NCBI GenBank assembly: GCA_000169395.1
Contig: AAXZ01000009.1
Location: 1-64,000 of the forward strand
Direction of reading: 5' to 3'
Length of the DNA stretch: 64,000 bases
From: Rhodobacteraceae bacterium HTCC2150
GTDB lineage: Bacteria; Pseudomonadota; Alphaproteobacteria; Rhodobacterales; Rhodobacteraceae
Positions 1-9,364 of this stretch are shown piece by piece (position 1 is the stretch's first letter; each line of letters starts with the position of its first letter). Position numbers and translations under genes: made by a program. A model generated the notes under the pieces. It was not told the origin of the DNA. It saw only the letters and a list, made by a program, of their open reading frames with translations, and ran no database searches.

Positions 1-84
1 TTCCATCAAATCATAGAAATGTTCGACCAATTCCCGCAACGCATCTTCGCCGCCTAGCTTGCTTAGGGTGGTCGGTACGTTCAA
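1..84 (-). CDS. Truncated globin (group II-like), N-terminal part only
   Basis: The reverse strand encodes 28 residues that begin NVPTTLSKLGGEDALRELVE and continue to HFYDLME before the window edge. This matches the start of truncated haemoglobins, which open with a LGGE(E/D)ALR..V..FYDLM helix; the family binds haem and handles O2 or NO in the cytoplasm. No ATG is in frame, so I propose the TTG at 82-84, which has an AAGGA-type ribosome site six to seven bases upstream. The frame stays open upstream to a stop near 148, so a non-canonical earlier start cannot be excluded. The call rests on a short segment. Confidence 0.5.
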   Translation of the reverse strand, partial: MNVPTTLSKLGGEDALRELVEHFYDLME

Positions 85-236
85 TTTCTTTCCTTTTACC
101 AGGACGATCGAATTTCCCAGCTCAGTCCCGCGACTATCGCGCCAGTCTTAACTGGTGATTGGTATTGCGGTTAAGGTGCCCGATTGTTTGCGGGCATTCA
201 AGGATGTACGATCTTTTTCGTTGAATGTGCCGCAGT

Positions 237-1847
237 CTACTGATCAAGGTGTGGGGGTGCTGTCAAACCGTGTTCTTCTGCATCGGCACGGTCCCAGTAG
301 GCAATATAAATGCCTGGGGGTTCTTTGCCCGCTGCCATTTTTTCAACGATTTGCGGACTGCGGGTGATGCGTGTATGGTGTTTTCGGGCCCATTCAAAAT
401 GCAGCTCACTTAGTCGTTCGATCTGATCTTGGTGCTCGGCGTTATCGCCTAGATCGTGTAATTCGTCCGGATCGGTTTTTAGATCAAACAGCATTGGGCG
501 CATCTGTTCAACGTGGACGTATTTCCAACGCCCATCAAAGACCATCACCAAACGCGCATCGCTTTGGTCAATGCCCAGTCCATCACGCGCGTCACGTGTT
601 GAATAGTCATATTCCGAGATGCAGTATTCGCGCCAACTGACATCTTGATCATGCAACAGCGGTTGTAGGGATCGCCCTTCCATCACATGCGGTTTTGCTT
701 CTCCGCCAAAGAATTCGTGAAAGGTTGGGGCCAAATCGATAGCTTCGATCAACTTATCGGTCGCGGTTCCGCGTGTCGCATCAGCCTCTGTTCGTGGATC
801 ATAGACGATCATGGGGACGCGCGCTGAGCAATCATAGAACAAGTCCTTTTCACCCAACCAGTGATCACCCATATTGTCACCATGGTCCGAACAGAACACG
901 ATCATCGTATCCTTCATGCGGCCACTTGTTTCGAGATATTCAAATAGACGGCCCAGATTATCGTCTAATTCTTTGATCAATCCCATATAGACAGGTGCCA
1001 CCAAATCGCGAACATCGTTTCGTGAAAAACTTTCGCATATGCGTGTTTTTTCCCAAGCTTGCATAAGCGGATGGGTATGTTCGCCGTCACGTCGATTAAC
1101 GGGTGGCAAATCATCTTTGGAATACATGTCGTTGTAAGGGGCAGGGGCCAGATAAGGCCAATGCGGCTTGATATAACTTAGATGGCACAGCCAAGGGTCA
1201 TCGCCCTGAGATTCAATGAAATCGATGCCGCGCGTGGTCAACCATGCCGTTTCGGAATGTTCCCTAGGAACGCGGGCAGGCAGTGGCGCATTTTCTAGGA
1301 ACCAGCCAGACTTTTTCTGACCATCAGCACCAATTGCGGTATTTGCCCATTCTTCCCAAGGTACTTCGGCGTCCATTCCGTGTTCACGCAGATATCGATC
1401 ATAGTCTTCTGCATGACGATTTTTATAGTTGATGGCGTTGGTACCATCGTCGCGCACATATTCGTCAAAACCACATTGGCTAACAAGCGCGCCAATTGTG
1501 CTTTCAGGATCAATGCCAAGGCGTTTCATGCCGTCAAAATCTGGCGTCATGTGGGTCTTGCCAACAAGCGAGCAGCTGACTCCTATTTCACGCAAATGAT
1601 CACCCAAAGTTGGTTCCCCAACCCGCAGCGGAAAACCGTTCCACGTTGCACCGTGGCTGCGCACATAACGACCAGTGTACGAACTCATCCGGCTGGGGCC
1701 GCAGATTGGCGATTGCACATAAGCCTTGTCAAACCGCACACCTTTTGACGCCAAACGATCTATGTTGGGCGTATCGATATGTTTCGCACCATAACAGCTG
1801 AGGTAATCAAAACGAAGTTGATCAGCCATGATCCAAAGTACATTCAT
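237..1847 (-). CDS. Sulfatase / phosphonate monoester hydrolase-like enzyme
   Basis: A 536-residue alkaline-phosphatase-superfamily hydrolase. The signature CGPSR at residues 49-53 fits the C-x-P-S-R motif in which the Cys becomes the formylglycine nucleophile. The N-terminal metal site reads MADQ (residues 7-10) and a second metal segment, SDHGDNMGDH, lies near residue 316. Such enzymes cleave sulfate or phosphonate monoesters. No export signal is visible at the N-terminus, so a cytoplasmic enzyme is likely. The DQ in place of the classic DD in the first metal motif resembles the phosphonate monoester hydrolase/arylsulfatase subgroup more than choline sulfatase. No formylglycine-generating enzyme is in the window. 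It is followed by a GST gene on the same strand; the substrate is unknown. Confidence 0.85.
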   Translation of the reverse strand: MNVLWIMADQLRFDYLSCYGAKHIDTPNIDRLASKGVRFDKAYVQSPICGPSRMSSYTGRYVRSHGATWNGFPLRVGEPTLGDHLREIGVSCSLVGKTHMTPDFDGMKRLGIDPESTIGALVSQCGFDEYVRDDGTNAINYKNRHAEDYDRYLREHGMDAEVPWEEWANTAIGADGQKKSGWFLENAPLPARVPREHSETAWLTTRGIDFIESQGDDPWLCHLSYIKPHWPYLAPAPYNDMYSKDDLPPVNRRDGEHTHPLMQAWEKTRICESFSRNDVRDLVAPVYMGLIKELDDNLGRLFEYLETSGRMKDTMIVFCSDHGDNMGDHWLGEKDLFYDCSARVPMIVYDPRTEADATRGTATDKLIEAIDLAPTFHEFFGGEAKPHVMEGRSLQPLLHDQDVSWREYCISEYDYSTRDARDGLGIDQSDARLVMVFDGRWKYVHVEQMRPMLFDLKTDPDELHDLGDNAEHQDQIERLSELHFEWARKHHTRITRSPQIVEKMAAGKEPPGIYIAYWDRADAEEHGLTAPPHLDQ

Positions 1848-1866
1848 TGATCTGTCTTTCTAAATT

Positions 1867-2544
1867 TTAGCGCGGCGCCATGAACAGGTTTTCGGATTTG
1901 AGGATTTCGATATTTACATCCTCACGAGCCATTGCCCGCTGAACCGCAGGGCGCTCTTTGTTTAATGCAAAATGGCGTTGGATATTGGGAAAGGCGGAAC
2001 CATCATATCCGACGCCGGTAATGCGTGCCCAAACCCAGTACAGATATGCGTCAACGATAGACCAATCTTCACCGTACCACCACGGACCTGCTTCTAACCG
2101 CGCATCAATCATTTTCATCACGCTGTCCATATCCTTGACGCCAGCCGGACGCACGATTTCGAACGATTGCGCCGCGTCTGCGATGATTTTCATGGGCATG
2201 GCGATGCGGGTGACGATCGGATGAACCGATCCTGCAAAAAACGCCAAATCAGCGGTTTGTTTTAATGATTCCATTTTGTCATTGGCCGCCGGCAATAGTT
2301 TTGCATCGGGAAAAGTGTCAGCCAACCAAGTAAGGATCGCCACATTTTCCGTCAAAGGCGCGCCATCGATTAGCAACGTTGGCACCTTGCCTTTGGGGTT
2401 TATTTTCAAAAATTCCGGTGATTTTTGTTGATTAGCGGCGGTTCGCACCAAAGATGTTTCAAAAGGTACACCTATTTCCTCTAAGGCGATCGTCGCGACC
2501 CGTGCGCAGGTATTCGGTGCAACAAAAAGTTTCAAATCAATCAT
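1867..2544 (-). CDS. Glutathione S-transferase family protein
   Basis: A 225-residue protein with a thioredoxin-like N-terminal domain (MIDLKLFVAPNTCARV, then the KGKVPTLLIDG cis-Pro loop and the LTENVAILTWLAD helix that contact glutathione) and an all-helical C-terminal domain. This is the usual size and order for cytosolic GSTs. I chose the ATG at 2544 because TTTAGGAAACC lies just upstream and the residues before it do not resemble the family. The Cys in the APNTCARV loop may be the catalytic residue, as in beta-class bacterial enzymes (inference). The gene sits directly upstream of the sulfatase on the same strand and probably shares its transcript. Confidence 0.85.
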   Translation of the reverse strand: MIDLKLFVAPNTCARVATIALEEIGVPFETSLVRTAANQQKSPEFLKINPKGKVPTLLIDGAPLTENVAILTWLADTFPDAKLLPAANDKMESLKQTADLAFFAGSVHPIVTRIAMPMKIIADAAQSFEIVRPAGVKDMDSVMKMIDARLEAGPWWYGEDWSIVDAYLYWVWARITGVGYDGSAFPNIQRHFALNKERPAVQRAMAREDVNIEILKSENLFMAPR

Positions 2545-2582
2545 TGCTTGGTTTCCTAAAGTAGTTTTTACTGCCGCTATGC

Positions 2583-2602
2583 CCAAAAAATCGATTTTTT
2601 GG
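2583..2602. promoter_or_regulatory. Perfect 20-bp palindrome in the GST/TAXI divergent promoter region
   Basis: CCAAAAAATCGATTTTTTGG reads identically on both strands and lies in the 133-bp gap between the divergent GST and TAXI-receptor genes. A perfect dyad of this size is a plausible operator. No regulator gene is adjacent, so the binding protein is unknown. Confidence 0.45.
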
Positions 2603-2677
2603 TGCTTATGGGAGTTAAGCAGCTAAAAAGAACGATGTCACGGGCAAAACGACATACATCATCTGGGAGGATACACG

Positions 2678-3721
2678 ATGTCAAAAAAATTATTGGCAAT
2701 TATTGCCGCCACAACTTGTTTGGGTTCCGGTGCCTTTGCACAAAGCATTCTAACCGCTGAAACCGCTGCACCTAACACGACACCGGGGATTTCGATCATT
2801 GCTTTGTCTGAGGCGGCATCTAAAGCAGGCGTTGCCGATATTCAGGTGACCGCTGGTCAAACGCTGACAAACTCTGTTCAGAACGTGGCCGAAGGCAAAA
2901 CAGATATTGCGGCTGGTCCTTTCATCCTGCCCTTCTTGCTGTCACGCGGCGTGGGCCCCTATGCTGGCCTAGGTAAAGAAGCAGGTGCTGATCTGGCCGA
3001 CAATTTGGCCGTTCTTTATACGTACCGTATTTCTGTGCAAGGGATGTACGCTTATGATAGTTCGGGCATTTCCGGTTGGGATGGCTTGGAAGGCAAGACA
3101 ATCTTTAATGGCCCCCCACGTGGTGCCGCTTTGACAAATTCACGTCTTTTGATCAAAACTATTGCTGGGTTGGACGAGGGCGCGGGTTATACCGGTGTTC
3201 AGGTCAACTGGGGCCAAGCGGTCAAAACCATCCAAGACGGTTCTGCTGATGCGTTTGTTTTGCCACAAGCATTTCCTGATCCTCGTGTGACTGCCGCGTT
3301 GGCATCTGGTGATATGACTGTCTTTTCTATGCCAAAAGACGTGTTTGAAAGCGATGCTTTCCAAAAAGTTACCAAACTTCCGGGTACAGTTTCCTTTACA
3401 ATGCCAGTGGCAGACATGGGATATGGTGACGGCGTAACAGTTTCATCAGAGGATGACACCTTCCGTGGTCCTGGCACAGTTGGTGGCGATATCGTCAACA
3501 AAAACATGGACTTTGATACGGCCAAAGCACTGACCGCGGCATTCATTGAAGGTATCGAACCAATTTATCATGCCAAAGCATCTTTCATGGCTTCGGCATG
3601 GCACGGTGTAACCGATCAGGCATTGACCGACATGTGCGGCAACAACCCAATGAAATACCATCCAGGTGCGGTCGCCGCTTGGGAAGAAGCTGGTTACACA
3701 CTTCCTGAATGTGCAAAGTAA
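2678..3721 (+). CDS. TAXI-family TRAP transporter substrate-binding protein
   Basis: A 347-residue periplasmic solute receptor. Residues 1-21 form a Sec signal peptide ending in SGAFA before Q22. The rest fits the TAXI family (TRAP-associated extracytoplasmic immunogenic protein), which presents small organic acids or related solutes to a fused TRAP permease. GGGAGGA precedes the ATG by about six bases. The next gene encodes a fused permease, the usual TAXI partner. A strong stem-loop follows the stop codon, so the receptor is probably made in excess over the permease. The substrate is not evident; the adjacent FAD monooxygenase hints at an aromatic or cyclic acid. Confidence 0.85.
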   Translation: MSKKLLAIIAATTCLGSGAFAQSILTAETAAPNTTPGISIIALSEAASKAGVADIQVTAGQTLTNSVQNVAEGKTDIAAGPFILPFLLSRGVGPYAGLGKEAGADLADNLAVLYTYRISVQGMYAYDSSGISGWDGLEGKTIFNGPPRGAALTNSRLLIKTIAGLDEGAGYTGVQVNWGQAVKTIQDGSADAFVLPQAFPDPRVTAALASGDMTVFSMPKDVFESDAFQKVTKLPGTVSFTMPVADMGYGDGVTVSSEDDTFRGPGTVGGDIVNKNMDFDTAKALTAAFIEGIEPIYHAKASFMASAWHGVTDQALTDMCGNNPMKYHPGAVAAWEEAGYTLPECAK

Positions 3722-3731
3722 ACTGACAACA

Positions 3732-3761
3732 GCGGGCCGCGTGTGTAATTGCGCGGCCCGC
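3732..3761 (+). terminator. Stem-loop between TAXI receptor and permease
   Basis: A perfect 10-bp stem, GCGGGCCGCG paired with CGCGGCCCGC, encloses a 10-base loop directly after the receptor gene. There is no T-run, so it is more likely an attenuator or 3'-end stabiliser than a full terminator. Confidence 0.55.
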
Positions 3762-3788
3762 ATAAGACTGTTTGGGGATTAAGTAAAA

Positions 3789-6128
3789 ATGGCTGAAGCG
3801 ACGCCTGTGCCGCAAGTTCAACGAGACTTCTCTCTACGCTTGCTATTCGTTCTTTCACTGGCGCTGGTTATCATCGGCCTAATAAACTCTACCCCCGGCA
3901 TTCCCGGATATGACGCACTTGCCGCCTCTTTATGGGGCGAAAGTGGCACGCGGTTCCGCAAATTTCCGACCGAGTGGTTTTATCCCTTTTTCTTCGCATT
4001 GATGATGTGCGTGGTCGTGCTTAGGCATTCGATGTGGCGCGATTGGAAGGGGCAATCCTCATTAAAACGTGGCTTTGGTTTGGCGCAAGATATTGCGCTT
4101 GTGGTCATGGCGGCGACGATTTCAATCACTTATCTTGTTGAAATTGAATCTGTTTGTTTGATTGATCAATTAAACGGTGATCGTGCACGTTTGATTGCAA
4201 AAAGCCTCGCGTCAGCGGCCGAATTCAATGAAAGTCTTGGATTGCCTGCCCCCACAACGGTTGAGGACCCACAATGTGTGAACACCACAGGCGGTTGGTT
4301 GGTTTTGATCGTGGGTATAGCGGTCATGGTTTTCCTATCTTACAACATCAAAGTCTGGGGATTACCGCTGGTCATCGTGGCCATCGCTTTTGCCAGCTAC
4401 ACAATCATCACAGTCCTTGTTTGGTATTTCTACGGCACTGATGACATCAACAAATATCTTGTTACAAAACTTGCAGGGGAACCACGGTTGTTGTCGGATG
4501 GACGGCCACGGGTCCATGATATTCTGGTTAACAATTCCTCGGGTCTTATGGGCCGTTTCATGGATATCGTGTTGAACACGATCTTTCCATATCTGGTTCT
4601 TGGATCCCTATTCGGCAGCTCCGCAGGTGGCCGATCTTTGATCAAACTGGCATTTCGCTGGACGCGCAAATTGCGCGGCGGTCCTGCACACGCAGCAATC
4701 GTATCATCCGCAATATTTGGCACAATTTCCGGCGGGCCAATTGTTAACGTTCTGTCGACTGGTGTTTTGACGATCCCAATGATGGTGAAACGCGGATTTT
4801 CCAAGGTGTTTGCAGGTGGTGTCGAAGCAGCGGCCTCATCTGGTGGGTCGATTATGCCACCGGTGATGGGCGTGGCGGCATTCGTTCTGGCCTCATTGAC
4901 CTCGGTTCCTTATTCCAGTGTCATCATCGCGGCGATCATACCTGCCCTTGCATATTTCTTCTGCCTATTTTTGTCGGCGGTTTTCCAGTCGCGCAAACAA
5001 AACATCACGGCCATTGGCGAAATGACAGAAGACATGATCCTTGATCGTCAGGACTATCTGAATTTGATCATGGTGTTCGGACCAATCCTAGTAATCCTGA
5101 CATTGCTCTTGATCCCCAAAGACGCGGTTGGTTGTGGCCTGTTTGGTGGTATCTTGGGTGCCGATCGTATTTTCAGCGATGGCGGTTGCGACGTGCAAAG
5201 CCTAAGCTGGTTCTTACAAACAGTTCAAAACGCATCCGGTTCTGCGGGCGCCGCTGGGTGGTGGGCCGTCATGTTGTTGATCGGATTGCTGTTCCTAGAT
5301 CCTGAAATCCGCTCACGTCCGGGCAAGATTATTACTGCACTGTCACAAGCAGGCGTTCTAATCGCCACGCTTTACTTGATGTTCCTCGCGGTTTCGATCA
5401 TCGATTTTTGCCTATCTTTCACGGGGCTTCCCGTATTCTTGTCCCTTGATGTTCTGTCTTGGTTAAACAGTTTGAATTTGGGCGGAACAGGCACTGCTTT
5501 CCCACAATTCATGGCATTGCTTCTTACTATGCTGCTTGCAGTGCTGCTTGGGATGGGGATGCCTGCGGTTCCAGCCTATATCAATGCTGCATTGTTGATG
5601 AGCCCCGTTCTTGCAGGTCTTGGTCTTTCGCTTTTCACAGCACATATGTTCATCTTTTACTTTGCCGTCGCGAGTGCCATCACGCCACCCGTTGCTTTGG
5701 CCGCCTTTGCCGCCGCCTCAATCACGAAGGCAGAACCGATGGCGACTGGATTTTCTGCGGTAAAATCTGGGATCGTCATATTCATCGTTCCCTTTGTTTT
5801 CGCCTTTCACCCTGAACTTCTGTTGATCAGCGAAGCCATCATTGATGCGCAATCAGCAAGTGGTGCTTTCATTCCGGGATATGACGGCCAATTTCACTTT
5901 GGTGCTTTTGCCTTACTTCTTTTGCGCCTAGCTCTTGCGTTGTACTTGTTATCCAGTGCGCTTGCCGCATTCGACAAATCCCAGCTTGGTGTTTGGGAGA
6001 TTAGCTTGCGATTGGTCTTGGCCGTATTGTTAATGATGAAACCAGAAACCATTTGGATTGGTGCGGCGGTTGTGTCGCTGGTCATTTTGTTCGTGCACAC
6101 AAGACGGCGCGATCCAAAACCAGTCTAG
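3789..6128 (+). CDS. TRAP transporter fused permease (4TM + 12TM), TAXI type
   Basis: A 779-residue polytopic membrane protein. The first part carries several hydrophobic helices of the DctQ-like small subunit; the large DctM-like part follows, including the segments SAIFGTISGGPIVNVLSTGV and GMGMPAVPAYINAALLMSP, typical of the sodium-coupled TRAP channel core. The length fits fused DctQM permeases that partner with TAXI receptors. It starts 67 bp after the receptor gene and ends 33 bp before an FAD monooxygenase on the same strand, so the three genes are probably one operon. It ends in TAG, showing that TAG is an ordinary stop codon here. Confidence 0.9.
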   Translation: MAEATPVPQVQRDFSLRLLFVLSLALVIIGLINSTPGIPGYDALAASLWGESGTRFRKFPTEWFYPFFFALMMCVVVLRHSMWRDWKGQSSLKRGFGLAQDIALVVMAATISITYLVEIESVCLIDQLNGDRARLIAKSLASAAEFNESLGLPAPTTVEDPQCVNTTGGWLVLIVGIAVMVFLSYNIKVWGLPLVIVAIAFASYTIITVLVWYFYGTDDINKYLVTKLAGEPRLLSDGRPRVHDILVNNSSGLMGRFMDIVLNTIFPYLVLGSLFGSSAGGRSLIKLAFRWTRKLRGGPAHAAIVSSAIFGTISGGPIVNVLSTGVLTIPMMVKRGFSKVFAGGVEAAASSGGSIMPPVMGVAAFVLASLTSVPYSSVIIAAIIPALAYFFCLFLSAVFQSRKQNITAIGEMTEDMILDRQDYLNLIMVFGPILVILTLLLIPKDAVGCGLFGGILGADRIFSDGGCDVQSLSWFLQTVQNASGSAGAAGWWAVMLLIGLLFLDPEIRSRPGKIITALSQAGVLIATLYLMFLAVSIIDFCLSFTGLPVFLSLDVLSWLNSLNLGGTGTAFPQFMALLLTMLLAVLLGMGMPAVPAYINAALLMSPVLAGLGLSLFTAHMFIFYFAVASAITPPVALAAFAAASITKAEPMATGFSAVKSGIVIFIVPFVFAFHPELLLISEAIIDAQSASGAFIPGYDGQFHFGAFALLLLRLALALYLLSSALAAFDKSQLGVWEISLRLVLAVLLMMKPETIWIGAAVVSLVILFVHTRRRDPKPV

Positions 6129-6161
6129 CAACGCAATGTCCCATATTTATTCGGAGTAAAC

Positions 6162-7700
6162 ATGTCACAGGATGTCGTCATCGTCGGCGCAGGGCCCGTT
6201 GGTCTTTTGCTTGCCATTCTTTTGGGCCGCGAAGGAAAATCAGTCACTGTTGTTGAAAAATGGCCCGAGATTTACGATCGCCCTCGCGCAGTTACGATGG
6301 ATGCAGAAGTTGCCCGTATTCTGGCAACGCTTGGCATTGATTGCGACAACGATCCGGCATTTGAAAACCACAAAGAGCTTTATTACTGGAAAAATGCCGA
6401 TCTCAAAGACTTGCAGATTGTAGATTGGGAAAGCCTCGCCCCATGTGGCTGGCACGTAACCTACTGGTTCAATCAGCCAGAATTCGAAGCTCGATTGATC
6501 GACATTGCAAGCACCATACCATCAGTCACATTATTGCGTGGTTGGACAGCAACTGAGCTGAGCCAAAACGCAATGGGTGCGCAGGTCACCATCAATGACG
6601 CAACCTCTGCCCGAAACATCGATGCGCAATTTGTCGTTGGTGCAGACGGCGCCAATAGTTTTGTACGTGATGCATTAGGCCTGAATGTCATCGACGAGGG
6701 TTATTTCTTTGACTGGTTGATCCTCGATATGATCCCTGCTGCGGAATACAAAGCCGTGTCAGCACAATGGCAACTGTGCGATCCCAAACGCCCGACAACC
6801 ATCGTGCCAGGTGGCCCAGGACGCCGCCGGTGGGAATTCATGGTTTTGCCGACAGAAGACAAAAACGAAATCGCGAAACCAGAAAGCGCGTGGCGACTGC
6901 TTGAACCTTGGGGTCTTTCGCCTGAAAACGCTAAATTGGAACGCAGTGCGGTTTACCGCTTCCAAGCCCGCTATACTGAAAACTGGCTTAAAGGTCGGTG
7001 CATGATTGCCGGTGATGCCGCGCATCTGATGCCACCCTTTGCAGGGGAAGGAATGTGCGCAGGATTGCGCGATGCAGTGGCATTGCATTGGCGGCTGTCC
7101 GCTATTCTGGATGGCACGTTGGATATGAATGTTTTGCAAAGCTATGAATCCGAGCGTATCGAACATGCCAAACATTATATCCAGTTTAGCCGTGATCTTG
7201 GCGATATCATTTGCATCGCAGACAAAGAGAAAGCGGATGAAAGGGACGCACGTATGATGGCGGATCTCGCGGCGCGCAACCATGAACCGATCACCGGCGA
7301 TCTTGTTAAATTAGGGCCTGGCGTTTGGTGCGAGGGCACGGCCACCGCGGGTGAATTATCGCCGCAAGGCATGGTTCAATATCAGGGGCGTGAAGGTCGA
7401 TTTGATCAAGCAGTCGGGCAGGGCTGGATGGTCTTGGCGGTGGAATGTTCAACAGCTGGCCTGTTGAGCGATACTCAAAGGGCGGCACTGAAAAAAGTCG
7501 GCGGTCGGTTGCTTTCACTTGGAACACAAGGCCATGACGTTGAAACCTTGGATGCCAGTTATAGGGATTGGATGTCGAAGGCTGATGCGCATTACGCAAT
7601 CATCCGCCCCGATTTTTATGTGGCCGCAACAGCCAAAACGCCGGAACAACTGGCCACATGTTTTGACACGATCCTTGATCGTTTAGCAGGGGCTCGCTGA
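6162..7700 (+). CDS. FAD-dependent aromatic monooxygenase (MhpA/PheA type)
   Basis: A 512-residue class A flavoprotein hydroxylase. The FAD Rossmann motif GAGPVG is at residues 9-14, and the second FAD motif GRCMIAGDAAHLMPPFAGEG lies near residue 281. The layout matches 3-(3-hydroxyphenyl)propionate hydroxylase-like enzymes, which use NAD(P)H and O2 to hydroxylate a phenolic ring; the C-terminal ~130 residues form the thioredoxin-like tail of this subgroup. CGGAGTAAAC precedes the ATG. It follows the TAXI permease, so the transporter probably imports its substrate or a precursor (inference). No ring-cleavage enzyme lies directly beside it. Confidence 0.85.
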   Translation: MSQDVVIVGAGPVGLLLAILLGREGKSVTVVEKWPEIYDRPRAVTMDAEVARILATLGIDCDNDPAFENHKELYYWKNADLKDLQIVDWESLAPCGWHVTYWFNQPEFEARLIDIASTIPSVTLLRGWTATELSQNAMGAQVTINDATSARNIDAQFVVGADGANSFVRDALGLNVIDEGYFFDWLILDMIPAAEYKAVSAQWQLCDPKRPTTIVPGGPGRRRWEFMVLPTEDKNEIAKPESAWRLLEPWGLSPENAKLERSAVYRFQARYTENWLKGRCMIAGDAAHLMPPFAGEGMCAGLRDAVALHWRLSAILDGTLDMNVLQSYESERIEHAKHYIQFSRDLGDIICIADKEKADERDARMMADLAARNHEPITGDLVKLGPGVWCEGTATAGELSPQGMVQYQGREGRFDQAVGQGWMVLAVECSTAGLLSDTQRAALKKVGGRLLSLGTQGHDVETLDASYRDWMSKADAHYAIIRPDFYVAATAKTPEQLATCFDTILDRLAGAR

Positions 7701-7987
7701 ATAAGCGAAAGTGGTAGCAGATCGTGCGAGGGGACAAATACGCTTGTTTGCCGTTCCGCAGCAATGCCAATAGGCATGACGCATGATGCCAGAATGGATC
7801 GATGCCAAAACATTTATTGCGGTTTTTCTAAAAATTAGACCCAACGCATATTGCGCGAAGCGGGTCAAAATCAATGTTGGGGTTTGTTAATCCTTGACTT
7901 TGATTTCGTTAACGTGTGTCGTGATGCCTTTAGAGTAGCCCATTTTATATAATCTTTTTTTCACGCAATTTTTGTGAGGTTTTTGTT

Positions 7988-8434
7988 TTGAGTAATTCCA
8001 AAGATTTCGAAGGCATTCGAGAATTTCGCCAGTGGCTGTACAGCGGGGGCGAGGGGCGCGCGGGTTTACCGCGAGGTTCGTTAACTAATCTTGCAACAAA
8101 GGTTGATGTTTTTTCCGGTTCAACCGATGGCATTTCGGATCACATTGACGAAATAGCGCGGATTTGGGCTGATGCAAAAGGCGACAATTCCCTGAAAGCC
8201 TCGTTGCAGGAAATTCTGCTTAGCCTGCACAGCGCTGGGGGCTTTGTGAAACAGTCCATGCCTCAGGCCGCAACCGTTCAAATTGAGGTTATTGAAACCC
8301 GCAAAATGGTTGGTTCACACATGTCCATAGGTGAGATCAAAATTGTGAACCAGAAATCCTCCATTATTCAAATACTCAATTCTGTCCCAAAGGTGCTGAC
8401 GTTAGACACACCTTCTGTCACAGGCAGAACGTAA
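7988..8434 (+). CDS. Hypothetical protein
   Basis: A 148-residue reading frame starting at TTG (7988-7990), with a GTGAGG stretch upstream that could serve as a ribosome site. The protein looks soluble: no signal peptide, membrane segment or recognised domain. It begins SNSKDFEGIREFRQWLY and ends in a short beta-rich stretch. It sits 41 bp before the interrupted sulfotransferase gene in the same direction and may have been its operon partner. Because the surrounding stretch is eroded, it could itself be a remnant. I do not recognise a family. Confidence 0.4.
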   Translation: MSNSKDFEGIREFRQWLYSGGEGRAGLPRGSLTNLATKVDVFSGSTDGISDHIDEIARIWADAKGDNSLKASLQEILLSLHSAGGFVKQSMPQAATVQIEVIETRKMVGSHMSIGEIKIVNQKSSIIQILNSVPKVLTLDTPSVTGRT

Positions 8435-8474
8435 CGCGGACAAAGGTGAAATCCGTGCGGCAAGAGAGGCGTTA

Positions 8475-9332
8475 ATGGCCAGCAAGGATTTTGATCTATA
8501 CTGCCCCAATTTTGAGAAAGACCACGTCAGCGCGATGCCAATCGAAAAAAAACAACTCTCATATATCGCGGGTGTTAGCCTTCCGCGAAGCGGCCACCAT
8601 TTGCTTGAACGTTGCCTGCGTCAATATTTTGAATCAAGATTTACGTATTGCGAATTCTATTCACCGGGTGACGAATGTTGCCATACGTTTCCTTGCCAGA
8701 ACACTGACCGTATTTCCTTTTCTAAAAACCACGACAACACGCAAGATTTGCCCCAGTTAAAAGACCAGCAGTACCTTATTCAATACCGCGAGTTTTTACC
8801 GGCAGCATTATCAAATTTTGAACTTTACGTTCTCAATGGTTCGCCAGACACTGTTGAATCGTTGAAATTTTTCTTGTAGGCACAATTTGGTCTGTGGCAA
8901 AATTTTGTGAAAAAATGGGTGGATTCACCGTTTGCCAAGTCGCAAATTATTGTCGAATATTCTAAATTCATGGACTCACCCGTCGACATGCTTGCAAAAG
9001 TTATTTCAAAGTTTGACCCCGATAACGAAGTCGACCTAGAGCGCGTTAAAAAAATCGTAACGAATATCCAAGGTCATGAGGTCAAAAATAAAGAGGTTGT
9101 CGTGACCGAGAGTCAGGGTGTTAAAAGCATGCGAAAAATTGAAGATCATAGATTTTACAATGAACAATTGTTTGAAACAGTTAAGAAGTTGAAATTGTCA
9201 CGGGACGTGGTGTTCAAAGTGGCGCAGCTTGAAAATATTCCGCTTGGTGACGAAAGTTCAATTTTGATGCTGCAGACGGAGGCATCAGAAATCGCAGTCG
9301 CTGTTGCGCTAAGAGGCAAGACTGCAAACTAA
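8475..9332 (+). pseudogene. Sulfotransferase gene with one in-frame TAG
   Basis: Read through, this is a 286-codon frame. The first part contains SLPRSGHHLLERCL (about residues 35-48), the 5'-phosphosulfate-binding loop of PAPS-dependent sulfotransferases, which move sulfate onto alcohols or sugars. The second part has LWQNFVKKWVDSPFA and an IIVEYSKFMDSP segment like the family's conserved C-terminal half. A TAG at 8877-8879 interrupts the frame at codon 135, and homologous sequence continues in the same frame immediately after it. Total length equals a normal sulfotransferase, so a single nonsense change is the simplest reading. A GAGAGG ribosome site precedes the ATG. An assembly error or suppression at this codon remains possible. 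Confidence 0.65.
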
Positions 9333-9356
9333 CTTTCGCTTTGGTTACGAAGTTAG
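9329..9356. terminator. Possible bidirectional hairpin between convergent genes
   Basis: CTAACTTTCG and CGAAGTTAG can pair, with one bulged base, around a 9-base loop at the junction of the converging sulfotransferase and FadJ-like genes. There is no clear T-run, so support is modest. Confidence 0.3.
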
Positions 9357-9364
9357 GTGTTTAG

